A stretch of DNA of 64,000 nucleotides, from contig NZ_CP014480.1 of NCBI RefSeq assembly GCF_001580365.1, positions 1,613,008 to 1,677,007 of the forward strand. The letters run 5' to 3'. Positions within the stretch are counted from its first letter, which is position 1; the number at the start of each line of letters is the position of its first letter. This DNA comes from Kocuria turfanensis. Its GTDB lineage: Bacteria > Actinomycetota > Actinomycetes > Actinomycetales > Micrococcaceae. Under the pieces are notes generated by a model. It made no database searches. It was not told the origin of the DNA and saw only the letters and a program-made list of their open reading frames with translations. Shown one piece after another: positions 43,653 to 57,558 of this stretch. A program made the position numbers and the translations under genes.

Positions 43653-43663
<11 letters not shown>
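42812..43663 (+). CDS. DUF4232 lipoprotein
   Basis: A 283-residue secreted lipoprotein. The signal peptide ends in the lipobox LALTAC (Cys26). Residues 27-145 are a low-complexity Ala/Glu/Pro/Thr linker. The C-terminal DUF4232 domain (about 148-283) has WCATSALEV, VTNAAAEPCVLAGYPGVSFV and a final Cys. It probably acts at the outer face of the membrane; function unknown. AGGAGG lies upstream of ATG. The downstream helicase frame overlaps its end. Confidence 0.9.
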
Positions 43664-48764
<5,101 letters not shown>

Positions 48765-48791
48765 CCGCGGCGCCCGGGCGAGGAGGCCGCC

Positions 48792-49631
48792 GTGCCCGAA
48801 GGTGACACCGTCTACCGCCAGGCCGCGCTGCTGCGCCGTGCCCTGGCCGGTCAGGTCCTCACACGCAGCGACCTGCGCTTCCCCGCGATCGCCACCGCGG
48901 ACCTCTCTGGGCGCACCGTGACCGCGGTGGTCCCGCGCGGCAAGCACCTCCTGATCCGCGTGGACGGCGGCCCCGAGGCCCTGGTGCCGCTGACCCTGCA
49001 CTCCCACCTGCTCATGGAGGGGATGTGGCACGTCTATCCGCGCGGGGCCCGATGGCGGCGCCCCGGCTACCAGGCGCGCGCGGTCCTGGAGACCGCCGGG
49101 GCCCAGGCGGTGGGCTTCGACCTCGGGATGCTGGACCTCGTGGCCACGGCGGACGAGGACGAGCTCGTGGGCCATCTCGGCCCGGACCTGCTCGGTCCCG
49201 ACTGGGACCGGGCGGAGGCCCTGTCCCGGCTGGCCCGGCACCCGCGCCGGCCCGTGGCCGCCGCGCTGATGGACCAGCGCAACCTCGCCGGGATCGGCAA
49301 CGTCTACCGCAACGAGATCCTGTTCCTGCGGCGCCTGCACCCCTTCACCCCGGTGGCCGCCGTCGAGGACCTCGGGGCCGTGGTGGACCTCTCCCACCGG
49401 CTGCTGCACGCCAACCGGGACCGCTCCCAGCGCTCCACCGTGGGCGGGCCGGCCCGGCGCGGCGAGCAGTTCTGGGTCTACGGCCGCGGCCGGCAGCCCT
49501 GCCGCCGCTGCGGGGCCCCGATCCGGGAGGCCCGGATCGACGACGCCGAGCTGGCCCCCGGCGAGGCCCACCCCGGGCCCCTGCAGGACCGGGCGCTGTG
49601 GTTCTGCGAGCGCTGCCAGCCGGCCCCGTGA
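48792..49631 (+). CDS. nei: Fpg/Nei-family DNA glycosylase (Nei2-like)
   Basis: A 279-residue DNA glycosylase/AP lyase. MPEGDTVYRQA holds the catalytic Pro/Glu after Met removal, with the conserved Lys in PRGKHLL. DQRNLAGIGNVYRNEILF is the H2TH region and CRRCGAPI...WFCERCQ the zinc finger. Family members remove oxidised pyrimidines. The preceding lhr gene, 27 bp upstream, suggests a shared DNA-repair transcript. GTG start with GAGGAGG upstream. Confidence 0.93.
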   Translation: MPEGDTVYRQAALLRRALAGQVLTRSDLRFPAIATADLSGRTVTAVVPRGKHLLIRVDGGPEALVPLTLHSHLLMEGMWHVYPRGARWRRPGYQARAVLETAGAQAVGFDLGMLDLVATADEDELVGHLGPDLLGPDWDRAEALSRLARHPRRPVAAALMDQRNLAGIGNVYRNEILFLRRLHPFTPVAAVEDLGAVVDLSHRLLHANRDRSQRSTVGGPARRGEQFWVYGRGRQPCRRCGAPIREARIDDAELAPGEAHPGPLQDRALWFCERCQPAP

Positions 49632-49814
49632 CGGCGGGCGCCCGCGGGGTCTTATCCTGGGAGCGCCGCAGCCGCTGACCAGGACCAGGAGACGACCATC
49701 GACGCCACCACGCTCGACACCGCCTACTTCCCCGCGCCCGAGGACGGGCCCGACGGCGAGGAGTTCCGCAGCGCGTCCCGCGCCTCCGCCGCGGCGCTCG
49801 ACGAGCGCCCGGAC

Positions 49815-51290
49815 GTGGTCCGGTACAAGGGCCGCTTCGCCCTGCGCATCACCGACCAGACGCCCCACGACGTCATGGTGCAGAACCTGCTGTTCCTGCG
49901 CCGCGTCCTGGAGGACGCCGGGATCGACCACCTCCTGGTGCGGGGCAACGACGAGCGCCCCGTGGTCGCGGTGGACCTGCACGACCGTGCGCGGCTGCGC
50001 GAGGCCCTGGTGCAGGCGGCCGTCGGCGAGCCGTACTACGTCAAGCCCATGGACACCAAGAAGCAGACCTCCGAGCTGCTCGCGGACGGGGAGCTCACGC
50101 ACCGGCGCAACGCCCGCGTGTTCCGGCTCTACCGCCCGCACTACTCGAAGCGCTCGAAGCTGTACTACGGCGCGGCGACCGGCGTGCAGCTCGAGCTGTG
50201 GGAGTTCGGCGAGCAGGAGATCCGCCTGCCGGTGGAGAACTCCCTGACCCGCCGGACCGTCTCCCGCGCGGAGGCCGTGCGCGGCAGCGTGGAGCGCTTC
50301 GGCCTGCCGTGGCCGACCATCGAGAACATGTTCGCCGACCACGCCAGCGACATCGACTTCGAGATCGACATGGTCTTCTCGTGGGTGGACGGCTCCGACG
50401 CCGAGTACCGGCGGGTCCGGGCCTCCTACATGGAGGGCGCCGTGGTCGGGGAGGGCGACGACCACGAGGCCCGCTTCCGGCAGGTCGACGAGCTCAAGTA
50501 CGCCCTGCGCTCGGTGCACATGTTCGCCCCCTGGGTCCGCACCATCTACATCGCCACCGACTCCCGGCCCCCGGCCTGGCTGGCCGAGCACCCCCGGGTG
50601 CGCCTGGTGCGCAGCGAGGAGTTCTTCGCGGACACCTCGGTGCTGCCCGTCTACAACTCGCAGGCGGTCGAGGCGCAGCTGCACCGGATCGAGGGGCTCT
50701 CCGAGCACTTCCTCTACTCCAACGACGACATGTTCTTCGGCCGCCAGCTCGGGCCGGCCCTGTTCTTCTCCCCCGGCGGGGTGACGAAGTTCGTGGAGGC
50801 CAGCACCCGCATCGGCCTGGGCGAGGGGCACCCCGAGCGCTCGGGCTTCGAGAACGCGGCCCGGGTGAACCGGCGGCTGCTGTGGGAGCGCTTCGGCCGG
50901 ATCACCACCCGGCACCTGGAGCACTGCGCCGCCCCGCTGCGCCGCAGCGTGGTGGCCGAGATGGAGCGGGAGTTCCCCCGGGAGTTCCTCCGCACCGCCT
51001 CCAGCCGCTTCCGCGCCGCGGAGAACATCTCGGTGACCAACTCGCTGTACCACTACTACGCGCTGCTCACCGGCCGGGCCGTGACCCAGGACACCGCCCG
51101 CACCGAGTACGTGGACACCACCACCCGGGCGGGGCTGCAGCAGATGGACAGACTGCTCAGGCGGCGGAGCCTGGACATGTTCTGCCTCAACGACGGCAGC
51201 TTCCCGGAGGTGCCGGCGGCCGAGCGGGCCGAGCGGATGACGGAGTTCCTGGAGCGGTACTTCCCGATCCGGGCGCCCTGGGAGAAGTGA
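49815..51290 (+). CDS. Stealth-family sugar phosphotransferase
   Basis: At least 491 residues. It carries all four Stealth regions: CR1 EIDMVFSWVDGSDAEY, CR2 FRQVDELKYALRSVHMFAPW, CR3 with NSLYHYYALLTG and CR4 LDMFCLNDG. These enzymes add hexose-1-phosphate groups to capsule or wall polymers. GTG 49815 is the first standard start codon, but the in-frame coding signal reaches back to an ATC at 49698 with AGGAG 6 bp upstream, which would add 39 residues. That non-standard start is probably real. The nei gene ends 66 bp before that ATC. Confidence 0.9.
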   Translation: MVRYKGRFALRITDQTPHDVMVQNLLFLRRVLEDAGIDHLLVRGNDERPVVAVDLHDRARLREALVQAAVGEPYYVKPMDTKKQTSELLADGELTHRRNARVFRLYRPHYSKRSKLYYGAATGVQLELWEFGEQEIRLPVENSLTRRTVSRAEAVRGSVERFGLPWPTIENMFADHASDIDFEIDMVFSWVDGSDAEYRRVRASYMEGAVVGEGDDHEARFRQVDELKYALRSVHMFAPWVRTIYIATDSRPPAWLAEHPRVRLVRSEEFFADTSVLPVYNSQAVEAQLHRIEGLSEHFLYSNDDMFFGRQLGPALFFSPGGVTKFVEASTRIGLGEGHPERSGFENAARVNRRLLWERFGRITTRHLEHCAAPLRRSVVAEMEREFPREFLRTASSRFRAAENISVTNSLYHYYALLTGRAVTQDTARTEYVDTTTRAGLQQMDRLLRRRSLDMFCLNDGSFPEVPAAERAERMTEFLERYFPIRAPWEK

Positions 51291-51367
51291 CCGGGCCGGG
51301 CGCCGGGGTGGGCCGCCGGAGCCGATCGCGGTAGCCTCGGGGGCACCCGACCCGGAAGGACGTCACC

Positions 51368-51700
51368 GTGACCGACCACTACCACTCTCCGGACGACCTC
51401 AAGCGCCTGCCCGAGTTCAAGGAGCTCGCCCCGCAGGAGTTCCAGGCCTTCGCCGCCTTCGACGGCACGATCGGGCGGGAGGGCGGGGCCATCGACCAGC
51501 TCCACCGCGAGCTCATCGCGGTGGCCGTGGCCACCAGCTCCCAGTGCCCCTACTGTCTCGAGGTGCACGTGACCCAGGCCAAGAAGGCCGGGGCGTCGAA
51601 GGCCCAGATCGCCGAGGCGGTCATGGTCGCCGCCGGGCTGGGCGCCGGCGCCGCGGTCACCCACGGCACCATGGCCGTGCGGATCTTCGACGAGGCCTGA
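51368..51700 (+). CDS. AhpD-like carboxymuconolactone decarboxylase family protein
   Basis: A 110-residue all-helical protein of the CMD/AhpD family. The redox CxxC motif and nearby His are in SSQCPYCLEVHV (about 57-68), and EAVMVAAGLGAGAAV forms the typical last helices. Such proteins act as peroxidase partners or of unknown redox role. GTG start, preceded by GGAAGGA. Confidence 0.9.
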   Translation: MTDHYHSPDDLKRLPEFKELAPQEFQAFAAFDGTIGREGGAIDQLHRELIAVAVATSSQCPYCLEVHVTQAKKAGASKAQIAEAVMVAAGLGAGAAVTHGTMAVRIFDEA

Positions 51701-51822
51701 TCCCGGTCCTCCCGGGGCCGGGGGGACCGGTCCGGCCCCGCCGGGTCCGGCCCCGCCGCGCGGCGTGCGCCGGCCGGGCCGGTGGGTCCGGCCCGGCCGG
51801 GTCCACCGCGCGGGGCTGCGGC

Positions 51823-52926
51823 TCAGACCAGCAGCGGGGCCTTCCGCAGCGCCTCCTGCAGGGCGCCCAGGACGAGCGCCACGGAGCCGGCATGGGCGTT
51901 GGGGCCCATCAGCCCGATCCGCCAGACCGTGTCGGCGTACTCCTTGACGCCCGCGCCGATCTCCAGCGAGTAGTGCTCCAGCAGGTGGGCCCGGACCGCG
52001 GCGGAGTCGACCCCCTCGGGCACCTTCACGGTGGTCAGCTCCGGCAGCCGGTGGCCCTCGGCGGCGAACAGCTCCAGGCCCATCTCCTGCAGCCCGTCCT
52101 GCAGGGCGTCGCCCGCCGCCTGGTGGCGGGCCCACACGTTCTCCAGGCCCTCCGCGGAGATCCGGCGCAGCCCCGCGTCCAGGGAGGCGATCATGGCCGT
52201 GGGCGCGGTGTGGTGGTAGGTGCGGGCACGGCCCTGCGCCTCCCCCACGTAGCCGCCGAGCATGCCGAGGTCCAGGTACCAGGACCGGGGATGCCGCACC
52301 CGGCGCTCGAACGCGGCGTCCGAGATCGTGAACGGCGCCAGACCGGGGGCCACGCCCAGGCACTTCTGGGTGCCGGCGTAGCCGAGGTCCACCCCCCAGT
52401 CGTCCGCGCGCAGCTCGATCCCGCCGATGGACGTGACGGCGTCGACGAGCAGCAGGGCGTCGCCCTTGAGCTCCCCCAGCGCAGCGATGTCCGAGCGCAC
52501 GCCCGTGGAGGTCTCGGCGTGCACCGCGGCGATGATCTTCGGGGCGGGGTGCGCCTCGGCGACCTGCTGGGGGTCGATCGGCTGCCCGTACGGGAAGTCC
52601 ACCCGCACCACCTCGGCGCCGCACCGGGCCGCGACGTCGCACATCCGCTCCCCGAAGAGGCCGTTGACCGCCACGACGACGACGTCGCCCTCCTCGACGG
52701 TGTTGACGAAGGCGGCCTCCATGCCGGCCGAGCCGGTGGCGCTCAGCGGCAGGGTGCGCCGGTTGCGGGTGCCCCAGACCTCGCGCAGGCCGTCGCAGGC
52801 GCTGTCCATGATCTCCAGGAACGCGGGGTCGAGGTGCCCGAGCAGCGGATGGGCCAGCGCGGCCGTGGCCTCGGGATACGGGTTGGACGGGCCGGGACCG
52901 AACAGGTGTCGCTGGATCATGGGCAC
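51823..52926 (-). CDS. Class V aminotransferase, alanine-glyoxylate/serine type
   Basis: A 367-residue PLP enzyme. GSAGMEAAFVN (cofactor phosphate loop), VHAETSTGV, VDAVTSIGG and the Schiff-base Lys in AGTQKCLG (about 198) are typical of the alanine:glyoxylate, serine:pyruvate or 2-aminoethylphosphonate group; the amino donor is not resolved. GTG at 52926 has GAGGAG at 6-bp spacing. ATG 52920 is an alternative. No operon partner. Confidence 0.9.
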   Translation of the reverse strand: MPMIQRHLFGPGPSNPYPEATAALAHPLLGHLDPAFLEIMDSACDGLREVWGTRNRRTLPLSATGSAGMEAAFVNTVEEGDVVVVAVNGLFGERMCDVAARCGAEVVRVDFPYGQPIDPQQVAEAHPAPKIIAAVHAETSTGVRSDIAALGELKGDALLLVDAVTSIGGIELRADDWGVDLGYAGTQKCLGVAPGLAPFTISDAAFERRVRHPRSWYLDLGMLGGYVGEAQGRARTYHHTAPTAMIASLDAGLRRISAEGLENVWARHQAAGDALQDGLQEMGLELFAAEGHRLPELTTVKVPEGVDSAAVRAHLLEHYSLEIGAGVKEYADTVWRIGLMGPNAHAGSVALVLGALQEALRKAPLLV

Positions 52927-53243
52927 GGGGCGCTCCTCACACGGACGGGTCTTCGGGTCGGGAGCCAGCCTAGCCGGGACGCCCTCCGGCCCGGGGCCGG
53001 GTGACCGGTCCGGCGACGCCGTGCCGGCCGTGCCCGCGCGCGGTCCCCGGCGCCGCAGGGACGACTGTTGTGAAGCGGGACACTGCCCGGTAGCCTCTGG
53101 ACTGGCCCACGGCGGGTCCGGGCGACCGGGCTATCTACCAGGCAGAACTGCACCATCGATCACGCAGCGGCCGCCGTCGGCGCGTCTCCCGGTTCTGGCT
53201 CGGCGAGCTCCTCAGCGGCACCTGCCTCACCCGGGAGATCCGC

Positions 53244-53738
53244 ATGAGCACGAACGAGACCACTGTTCCGGCCGAGGCCCGGCAGTTCCTGCGCGAGGCC
53301 ATCGCGCTCGCGGTCGACAACGCCAAGGCCGACGGCGGGCCCTTCGGCGCCGTGGTCGTCACCGCCGACGGCCGCCGCTTCTCCGGCGTCAACCGTGTCA
53401 CCGCCGACAACGACCCGACCGCACACGCCGAGGTGGTCGCCATCCGCACCGCCTGCCGGGAGCTCGGCACGTTCGACCTCTCCGGGGCGACCCTCTACTC
53501 GAGCTGCGAGCCGTGCCCGCTGTGCGTCTCCGCGTCGCTGTGGTCCCGCCTGGACGCGGTCTGGTTCGCGGCCGACCGGCACGACGCCGCGGCCGGGGGC
53601 TTCGACGACGCCGAGTTCCACGAGTTCTTCGCCCGGCCGGTGGAGGAGCGCTCGCTGCCCGTGCGTCCGGTCGACCTGCAGGAGCGCACCGCGCCCTTCG
53701 AGGCGTGGGCGGCGAACACGACCCGCACCGCCTACTGA
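53244..53738 (+). CDS. Guanine deaminase-type nucleoside deaminase
   Basis: A 164-residue cytidine-deaminase-fold enzyme. TAHAEVVAIR and SSCEPCPLC are the zinc motif. DAVWFAADRHDAAAGGFDD and the C-terminal FEAWAANT..AY resemble GuaD of Bacillus, which deaminates guanine to xanthine. Another base specificity cannot be excluded. ATG follows CCGGGAGATCCGC. It differs from the tadA-type paralogue at 37602. Confidence 0.85.
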   Translation: MSTNETTVPAEARQFLREAIALAVDNAKADGGPFGAVVVTADGRRFSGVNRVTADNDPTAHAEVVAIRTACRELGTFDLSGATLYSSCEPCPLCVSASLWSRLDAVWFAADRHDAAAGGFDDAEFHEFFARPVEERSLPVRPVDLQERTAPFEAWAANTTRTAY

Positions 53739-53787
53739 GCGCCGCGCCACGGCACCGGCAGGGGCCCGCGCCGGACGCCGCCGGCCG

Positions 53788-54414
53788 TCAGGCTCCGGCA
53801 GCGGCCGGCGCGCCCGGCCGCTCGGCGGCGTCGGCGCCCCGGACGGCCCCGGGATCCTCGGGGCTCTCGAGGCTCTGGGGATCCCCCGCATCACCGGAAT
53901 CCTCGAGGGCCTCGACGATGTCGACAGTGCCGACGGCGTCGGCCATGGCGTGCAGGAAGGCGGTGACGGTGGCGGCCTGGTCCGGGTCCAGGGCCCGGGC
54001 GGTGGCCAGCATCCGCTCGTGCATCCTGCCCAGGGTGGTGCGCACCTCGCAGTCGGCCTCGGCGGTGGCCACGATCACCAGGGCGCGCCGGTCGGTGGGG
54101 TGCGGGCGGCGGGCGACGTGGCCGGTGCGGGTGAGCCGGTCCAGCAGGGTGGTGGTGGAGGCCGAGGAGATGCCCAGCCGGGCGGCGAGGTCGCGGGGGC
54201 TCATCGGGGTGCCGGCCCGGTGGGCCTCGAGCAGGTAGCGCAGGGCGAGGACGTCTTTCTCGCCCATGCCCATGGAGTCCTTGGTGCGCCGGCGCATGGC
54301 GGTCTCGGCGGCGCGGTAGGCGCGCAGGGCCTCGAGCACCTGCACCGGTCCGGGCCCGGCGGCGTCGTCGGTGCCGTACCAGTAGCCGGAGGAGGCAGGG
54401 GGGGGAGACGTCAT
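53788..54414 (-). CDS. MarR-family transcriptional regulator
   Basis: A 208-residue regulator. The winged helix (about 45-115) contains MSPRDLAARLGISSASTTTL and the wing RRPHPTDRRALVI. Flanking helices form the dimer interface. A low-complexity acidic tail of about 40 residues is unusual. It is divergent from a hypothetical gene; the gap contains a perfect tandem repeat likely to be its operator. ATG 54414 is preferred over 54423. Confidence 0.88.
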   Translation of the reverse strand: MTSPPPASSGYWYGTDDAAGPGPVQVLEALRAYRAAETAMRRRTKDSMGMGEKDVLALRYLLEAHRAGTPMSPRDLAARLGISSASTTTLLDRLTRTGHVARRPHPTDRRALVIVATAEADCEVRTTLGRMHERMLATARALDPDQAATVTAFLHAMADAVGTVDIVEALEDSGDAGDPQSLESPEDPGAVRGADAAERPGAPAAAGA

Positions 54415-54454
54415 GACGATCATCCTAGGTCACCGACAAGCGCGACCTTCGAGT

Positions 54455-54472
54455 AACTAGACAAACTAGACA
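54455..54472. promoter_or_regulatory. Tandem 9-bp repeat, likely MarR operator
   Basis: AACTAGACA occurs twice without a gap in the divergent intergenic region. Together the copies contain CTAG-ACAAA-CTAG. Confidence 0.55.
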
Positions 54473-54568
54473 CTATCGACTTGGATGATGTGGTGCGCGT
54501 CTCGCGGCCCGGCCCCGGGATCTGCGCACGACCGCAGGGAACGCAGGGAACGTGAGGAAGGTCGAGGT

Positions 54569-55285
54569 ATGAACCAGCAGGTGCAGCACCGGTCCACGCA
54601 GCAGAGGACGGATCCGGGAACCGGCCGGCCGGCCACCCCGCAGACGACGGGTCCCGTGCACTGCGGCCGTCCCATGCCGGTGCGCCCGCTCGACCTCGCC
54701 GACCTCGACGGCCACGCGAACCACGCCGCCGCCCAGGCCGCCGTCGACGGCCGCCGGCTGCACGCCTGCACCTGCGGCTTCCTGGTCGAGACCGAGGATC
54801 CCGCCGGGACGGGCGCCCCGCTCGTCGCCCGCGGGGACGAGCACCTGTTCCACCCCTTCTTCACTCGGCGGGTCCTGGCGGCGGCCGGGCGCGCCGAGAC
54901 GGCCGAGTGGACCCTCGACCAGCAGCTCGCGGAGGACGACGCCGCCCAGGGCCACGACGACGCCGCCCGGCACGTGTGGCTCCTGGAGGCCGGCGCCGAG
55001 ACCGCGCAGTGGGAGCTGGACCAGGCCGTCGACGCCCTGCACGCCGAGCTCCGCCTGGCCGCCCGCCACGGAGTGCCGCTCGCCGCGCTGTCAGCGGCCG
55101 CCTGCCTCGACGAGGAGTCCGTGGTCGCAGCACTCCGCCACGACCGGGCACCGGCCGTCCCTGCCGGCGGGGACCGCCGAGCGCCCCACGCGGCGGCGAG
55201 CACAGGAGTGACCGAACTCCGCACCCCGGGTCACCGCGCAGCGGCGGAGGGCCGGCGGGTCGACTCCTTCGCCGCCGCGGGCTGA
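54569..55285 (+). CDS. Hypothetical protein divergent from marR
   Basis: A 238-residue, Ala/Asp/His-rich cytoplasmic protein. The N-terminal part has VHCGRPMPVRPLD and HACTCGFLVET, a possible metal site with three Cys. The middle is helical (TAEWTLDQQLAEDD...). The C-terminus is disordered. No known family. Its position suggests regulation by the divergent MarR protein. ATG follows GGAAGGTCGAGG. Confidence 0.65.
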   Translation: MNQQVQHRSTQQRTDPGTGRPATPQTTGPVHCGRPMPVRPLDLADLDGHANHAAAQAAVDGRRLHACTCGFLVETEDPAGTGAPLVARGDEHLFHPFFTRRVLAAAGRAETAEWTLDQQLAEDDAAQGHDDAARHVWLLEAGAETAQWELDQAVDALHAELRLAARHGVPLAALSAAACLDEESVVAALRHDRAPAVPAGGDRRAPHAAASTGVTELRTPGHRAAAEGRRVDSFAAAG

Positions 55286-55396
55286 GCGGACCCCCTCCGC
55301 GCGGCAGCCTGCCGGCGATCCCCGTGCAGGTCGGCGCCGACACGTCTCCCCGTGTGAAGCGGCTTACAAAATGTCGATCATTCGTTTACATGTCAG

Positions 55397-55402
55397 TAAT
55401 CT
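55397..55402 (+). promoter_or_regulatory. Candidate promoter -10 in the gap before the CHRD gene
   Basis: TAATCT with TCGATC 17 bp upstream, in the most A/T-rich part of the 536-bp gene-free stretch 55286-55821. A start site near 55409 would give a short RNA ending at the terminator 55487-55528. Confidence 0.45.
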
Positions 55403-55408
55403 GATCTC

Positions 55409-55528
55409 GAGGAGCTCGGTCGGCGCACGGGTCCGATGTGCGATGCACGTGGGGGGACACCGGAGCGCAGCCGCCCGGCAGCTCGCCGTGCCGCCCCCGG
55501 TCCGATCCGCCGGGGGCGGCACGTTTTT
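55409..55528 (+). ncRNA. Candidate small RNA or leader ending at a strong terminator
   Basis: About 120 nt between a likely promoter and a textbook terminator, with several internal inverted repeats (GTGCGATGCAC near 55437-55447). No coding frame in it is convincing. It fits no riboswitch consensus I can recall. The rest of the gap to 55821 holds a second promoter-like hexamer, TAGACT (near 55765), for the CHRD gene. Confidence 0.4.
55487..55528 (+). terminator. Rho-independent terminator
   Basis: A 14-bp perfect stem (55487-55500, 55510-55523), 9-nt loop and TTTTT (55524-55528). One of the few terminators here with a T tract. Confidence 0.9.
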
Positions 55529-55821
55529 GGCGGCGCCGGCCCGGTCGGTCCCGGGGAACGAGCCGCGTGCCCTCGGCGTCGTGCTCATCGAGAGGACAGC
55601 ACCTCGACCGGGATCTTTGCCGCCCGCGCCGCAGCATCCACCGGGCACTCCGGAATCCCCCCTCGACCGGCCCGTCGGCCTGCCCACCGATCGGGAACCG
55701 ACTGCTGCATGACGCGTTCACCGTCGCATATGGCCGCCCCCTCGACGCGACCCGAATGATCAGTAGACTGTGCATTGCGTCACTTCCCAGCCCTGTCATT
55801 CCTGACCGAGAGGCCGATCCC

Positions 55822-56592
55822 ATGAAGAAGTCCGCTCTGCTCGCCGCGCCCGCCCTGGCGCTCGCGGCCGTGACCCTGCCCACCACCACTGCCACCGCCG
55901 CCGAAAGCTGGTCCTTCCAGGCCGAGCTCGCGCCGGTCAACAACAGCACCGCCGCCGGCCACGCCGTCGTCGACGTCACCGGCCAGGAGGCCACCGTGAC
56001 CGTGGAGGTCGCCGGGGCGCCCGCCCTCTTCCAGGGCGCGCCCTATCCGCACGCCCAGCACATCCACATCGGGGGCCAGGGGGTGTGCGCTCCGCCGAGC
56101 GCCGACGCCGACGGGGACGGCGCGGTCAGCTCCATGGAGGGCAAGCCCTGGACCGGCGGGATCGGCACCTCGCTCACCACCTCGGGGGACACGAGCCCGG
56201 CCTCCGCGGTGGCGGTCGACCGCTTCCCGGCCGGTGAGGCCTACACCTATCAGCGGACCTTCCCGGTCGACGGGGCCACGCTGGCCGCCCTGCAGAACGG
56301 CACCGCGGTGGTCAACGTCCACGGCGCGGACCCGGCGGCGCTCTCGGCCGCGGCGCAGGCGAAGGCGAACCCGATGGCCCCGGCCCTGCCGCTGGCCTCC
56401 GACATCCCGATCGCCTGCGGGGTGCTCGCACCCGCCCAGATGGCGGTGCCCGAGGGCCCGGCGGACACCGGCGTGGAGACGGCGGCGGCGGGCTCGGACG
56501 CCCGCGGCCTGGCCGGAGCGGCCGTGCTGGGGATGCTCGCCCTGGGCGGCGCCGCGGTGGGCCTGCGCCGCCGCGCGGCCGGCGGTCGCTGA
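55822..56592 (+). CDS. CHRD-domain surface protein with atypical sortase signal
   Basis: A 256-residue secreted protein. Signal peptide residues 1-27 end in TATAA. A CHRD domain (about 30-180) has VEVAGAPALFQGAPYPHAQHIHIGG, in which the His pair is conserved. The C-terminus shows PADTG (residues 213-217), a hydrophobic helix (LAGAAVLGMLALGGAAVG) and LRRR, the layout of a cell-wall sorting signal with PADTG in place of LPxTG. A sortase gene begins 14 bp downstream, so that enzyme probably anchors it. CHRD function is unknown. Confidence 0.88.
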   Translation: MKKSALLAAPALALAAVTLPTTTATAAESWSFQAELAPVNNSTAAGHAVVDVTGQEATVTVEVAGAPALFQGAPYPHAQHIHIGGQGVCAPPSADADGDGAVSSMEGKPWTGGIGTSLTTSGDTSPASAVAVDRFPAGEAYTYQRTFPVDGATLAALQNGTAVVNVHGADPAALSAAAQAKANPMAPALPLASDIPIACGVLAPAQMAVPEGPADTGVETAAAGSDARGLAGAAVLGMLALGGAAVGLRRRAAGGR

Positions 56593-56605
56593 CCCCGGAC
56601 ACCGC

Positions 56606-57445
56606 GTGCCCCGCCACCGCGCCGAGACCCGCCACCTCCGCACGGGGGTGGCGGGTCTCGCCGTGGTCCTGGGCCTGTGGTGCACCGGGGACAGCACCGC
56701 GCCCACGCCCCCGGCGACGGCGCAGCACCCCGTCGCCGGGCAAGCCGTCCCGCTCGCCGCCTCCGTCCCGCCGGAGGCGGCGAGCTCCAGCACCCCGGGA
56801 ACCGGCAGCCCGGCGCCCAGCACTGTGGAGCCCGGCGCGGCGGGCCCCAGCGCTGCGACGCCCTCGGGATCCGGTGCCCCGACCGCCGGCACTTCTGCAC
56901 CTCCGGCGCCCAGCGCAGCGGCACCCGGCGCCGCGGCACCGCGTGCCCCGGCACGCACCCTGGACCCGGAGGCCCGCCCGCGGGCGCTGCCCGCCTCGGC
57001 GCCGGTGCGCCTGACCATCGGCACTCTCGGGGTGGAGGACCGGCTCATGACGCTGGACCGGCGCCCCGACCGCACCCTGGAGGTCCCGCCGGAGCACCCC
57101 GGCGCCCCGGCCGGCTGGTACCGGCGCTCCCCCACACCGGGCGAGGTGGGCCCGGCCGTGCTGCTGGGGCACGTCAACGCCACCGGCGGCGGGGCGGGGG
57201 TCTTCGCGGACCTGCACCGGCTGGTCCCCGGGGACCGCATCGCCGTGGCCCGCGCGGACGGGTCCACGGCGGAGTTCACGGTGGATGCCGTCGAACGCCA
57301 CGCGAAGGACTCGTTCCCCACGCTGCGGGTCTACGGCAACACCGCCGGGCCGGAGCTGCGGCTGATCACCTGCGACGGCTACGATCCGGCGACGGGGACC
57401 TTCGACGAGAACCTGGTGGTCTACGCCTCCCTCGCCCGGGGCTGA
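56606..57445 (+). CDS. Class F-like sortase
   Basis: A 279-residue sortase. N-terminal membrane anchor (about 10-28), then a Pro/Ala/Ser-rich linker to residue 130, then the sortase beta-barrel: LLGHVN with the catalytic His, GVFADLHRLVPGDRI, and LITCDGYDPATGTFDENLVVYA with the catalytic Cys; the usual late Arg is Asn-flanked or replaced in this loop and should be checked. It follows the CHRD gene by 14 bp, an apparent dedicated substrate-enzyme pair. GTG start. Confidence 0.85.
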   Translation: MPRHRAETRHLRTGVAGLAVVLGLWCTGDSTAPTPPATAQHPVAGQAVPLAASVPPEAASSSTPGTGSPAPSTVEPGAAGPSAATPSGSGAPTAGTSAPPAPSAAAPGAAAPRAPARTLDPEARPRALPASAPVRLTIGTLGVEDRLMTLDRRPDRTLEVPPEHPGAPAGWYRRSPTPGEVGPAVLLGHVNATGGGAGVFADLHRLVPGDRIAVARADGSTAEFTVDAVERHAKDSFPTLRVYGNTAGPELRLITCDGYDPATGTFDENLVVYASLARG

Positions 57446-57464
57446 ACGGCCCGCCCCGAACGGC

Positions 57465-57520
57465 ACGGCGCCCCGCGCCGCGGTCCGTCGGGGAACGGGG
57501 GCCGCGGCGCGGGGCGCCGT
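57465..57520. terminator. Bidirectional terminator
   Basis: A 19-bp perfect stem (57465-57483, 57502-57520) with an 18-nt loop between the convergent sortase and putA genes. Confidence 0.85.
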
Positions 57521-57558
57521 CGCAGCAGCGCGCCGGATCAGCGCGCCGGGTCAGCTCG

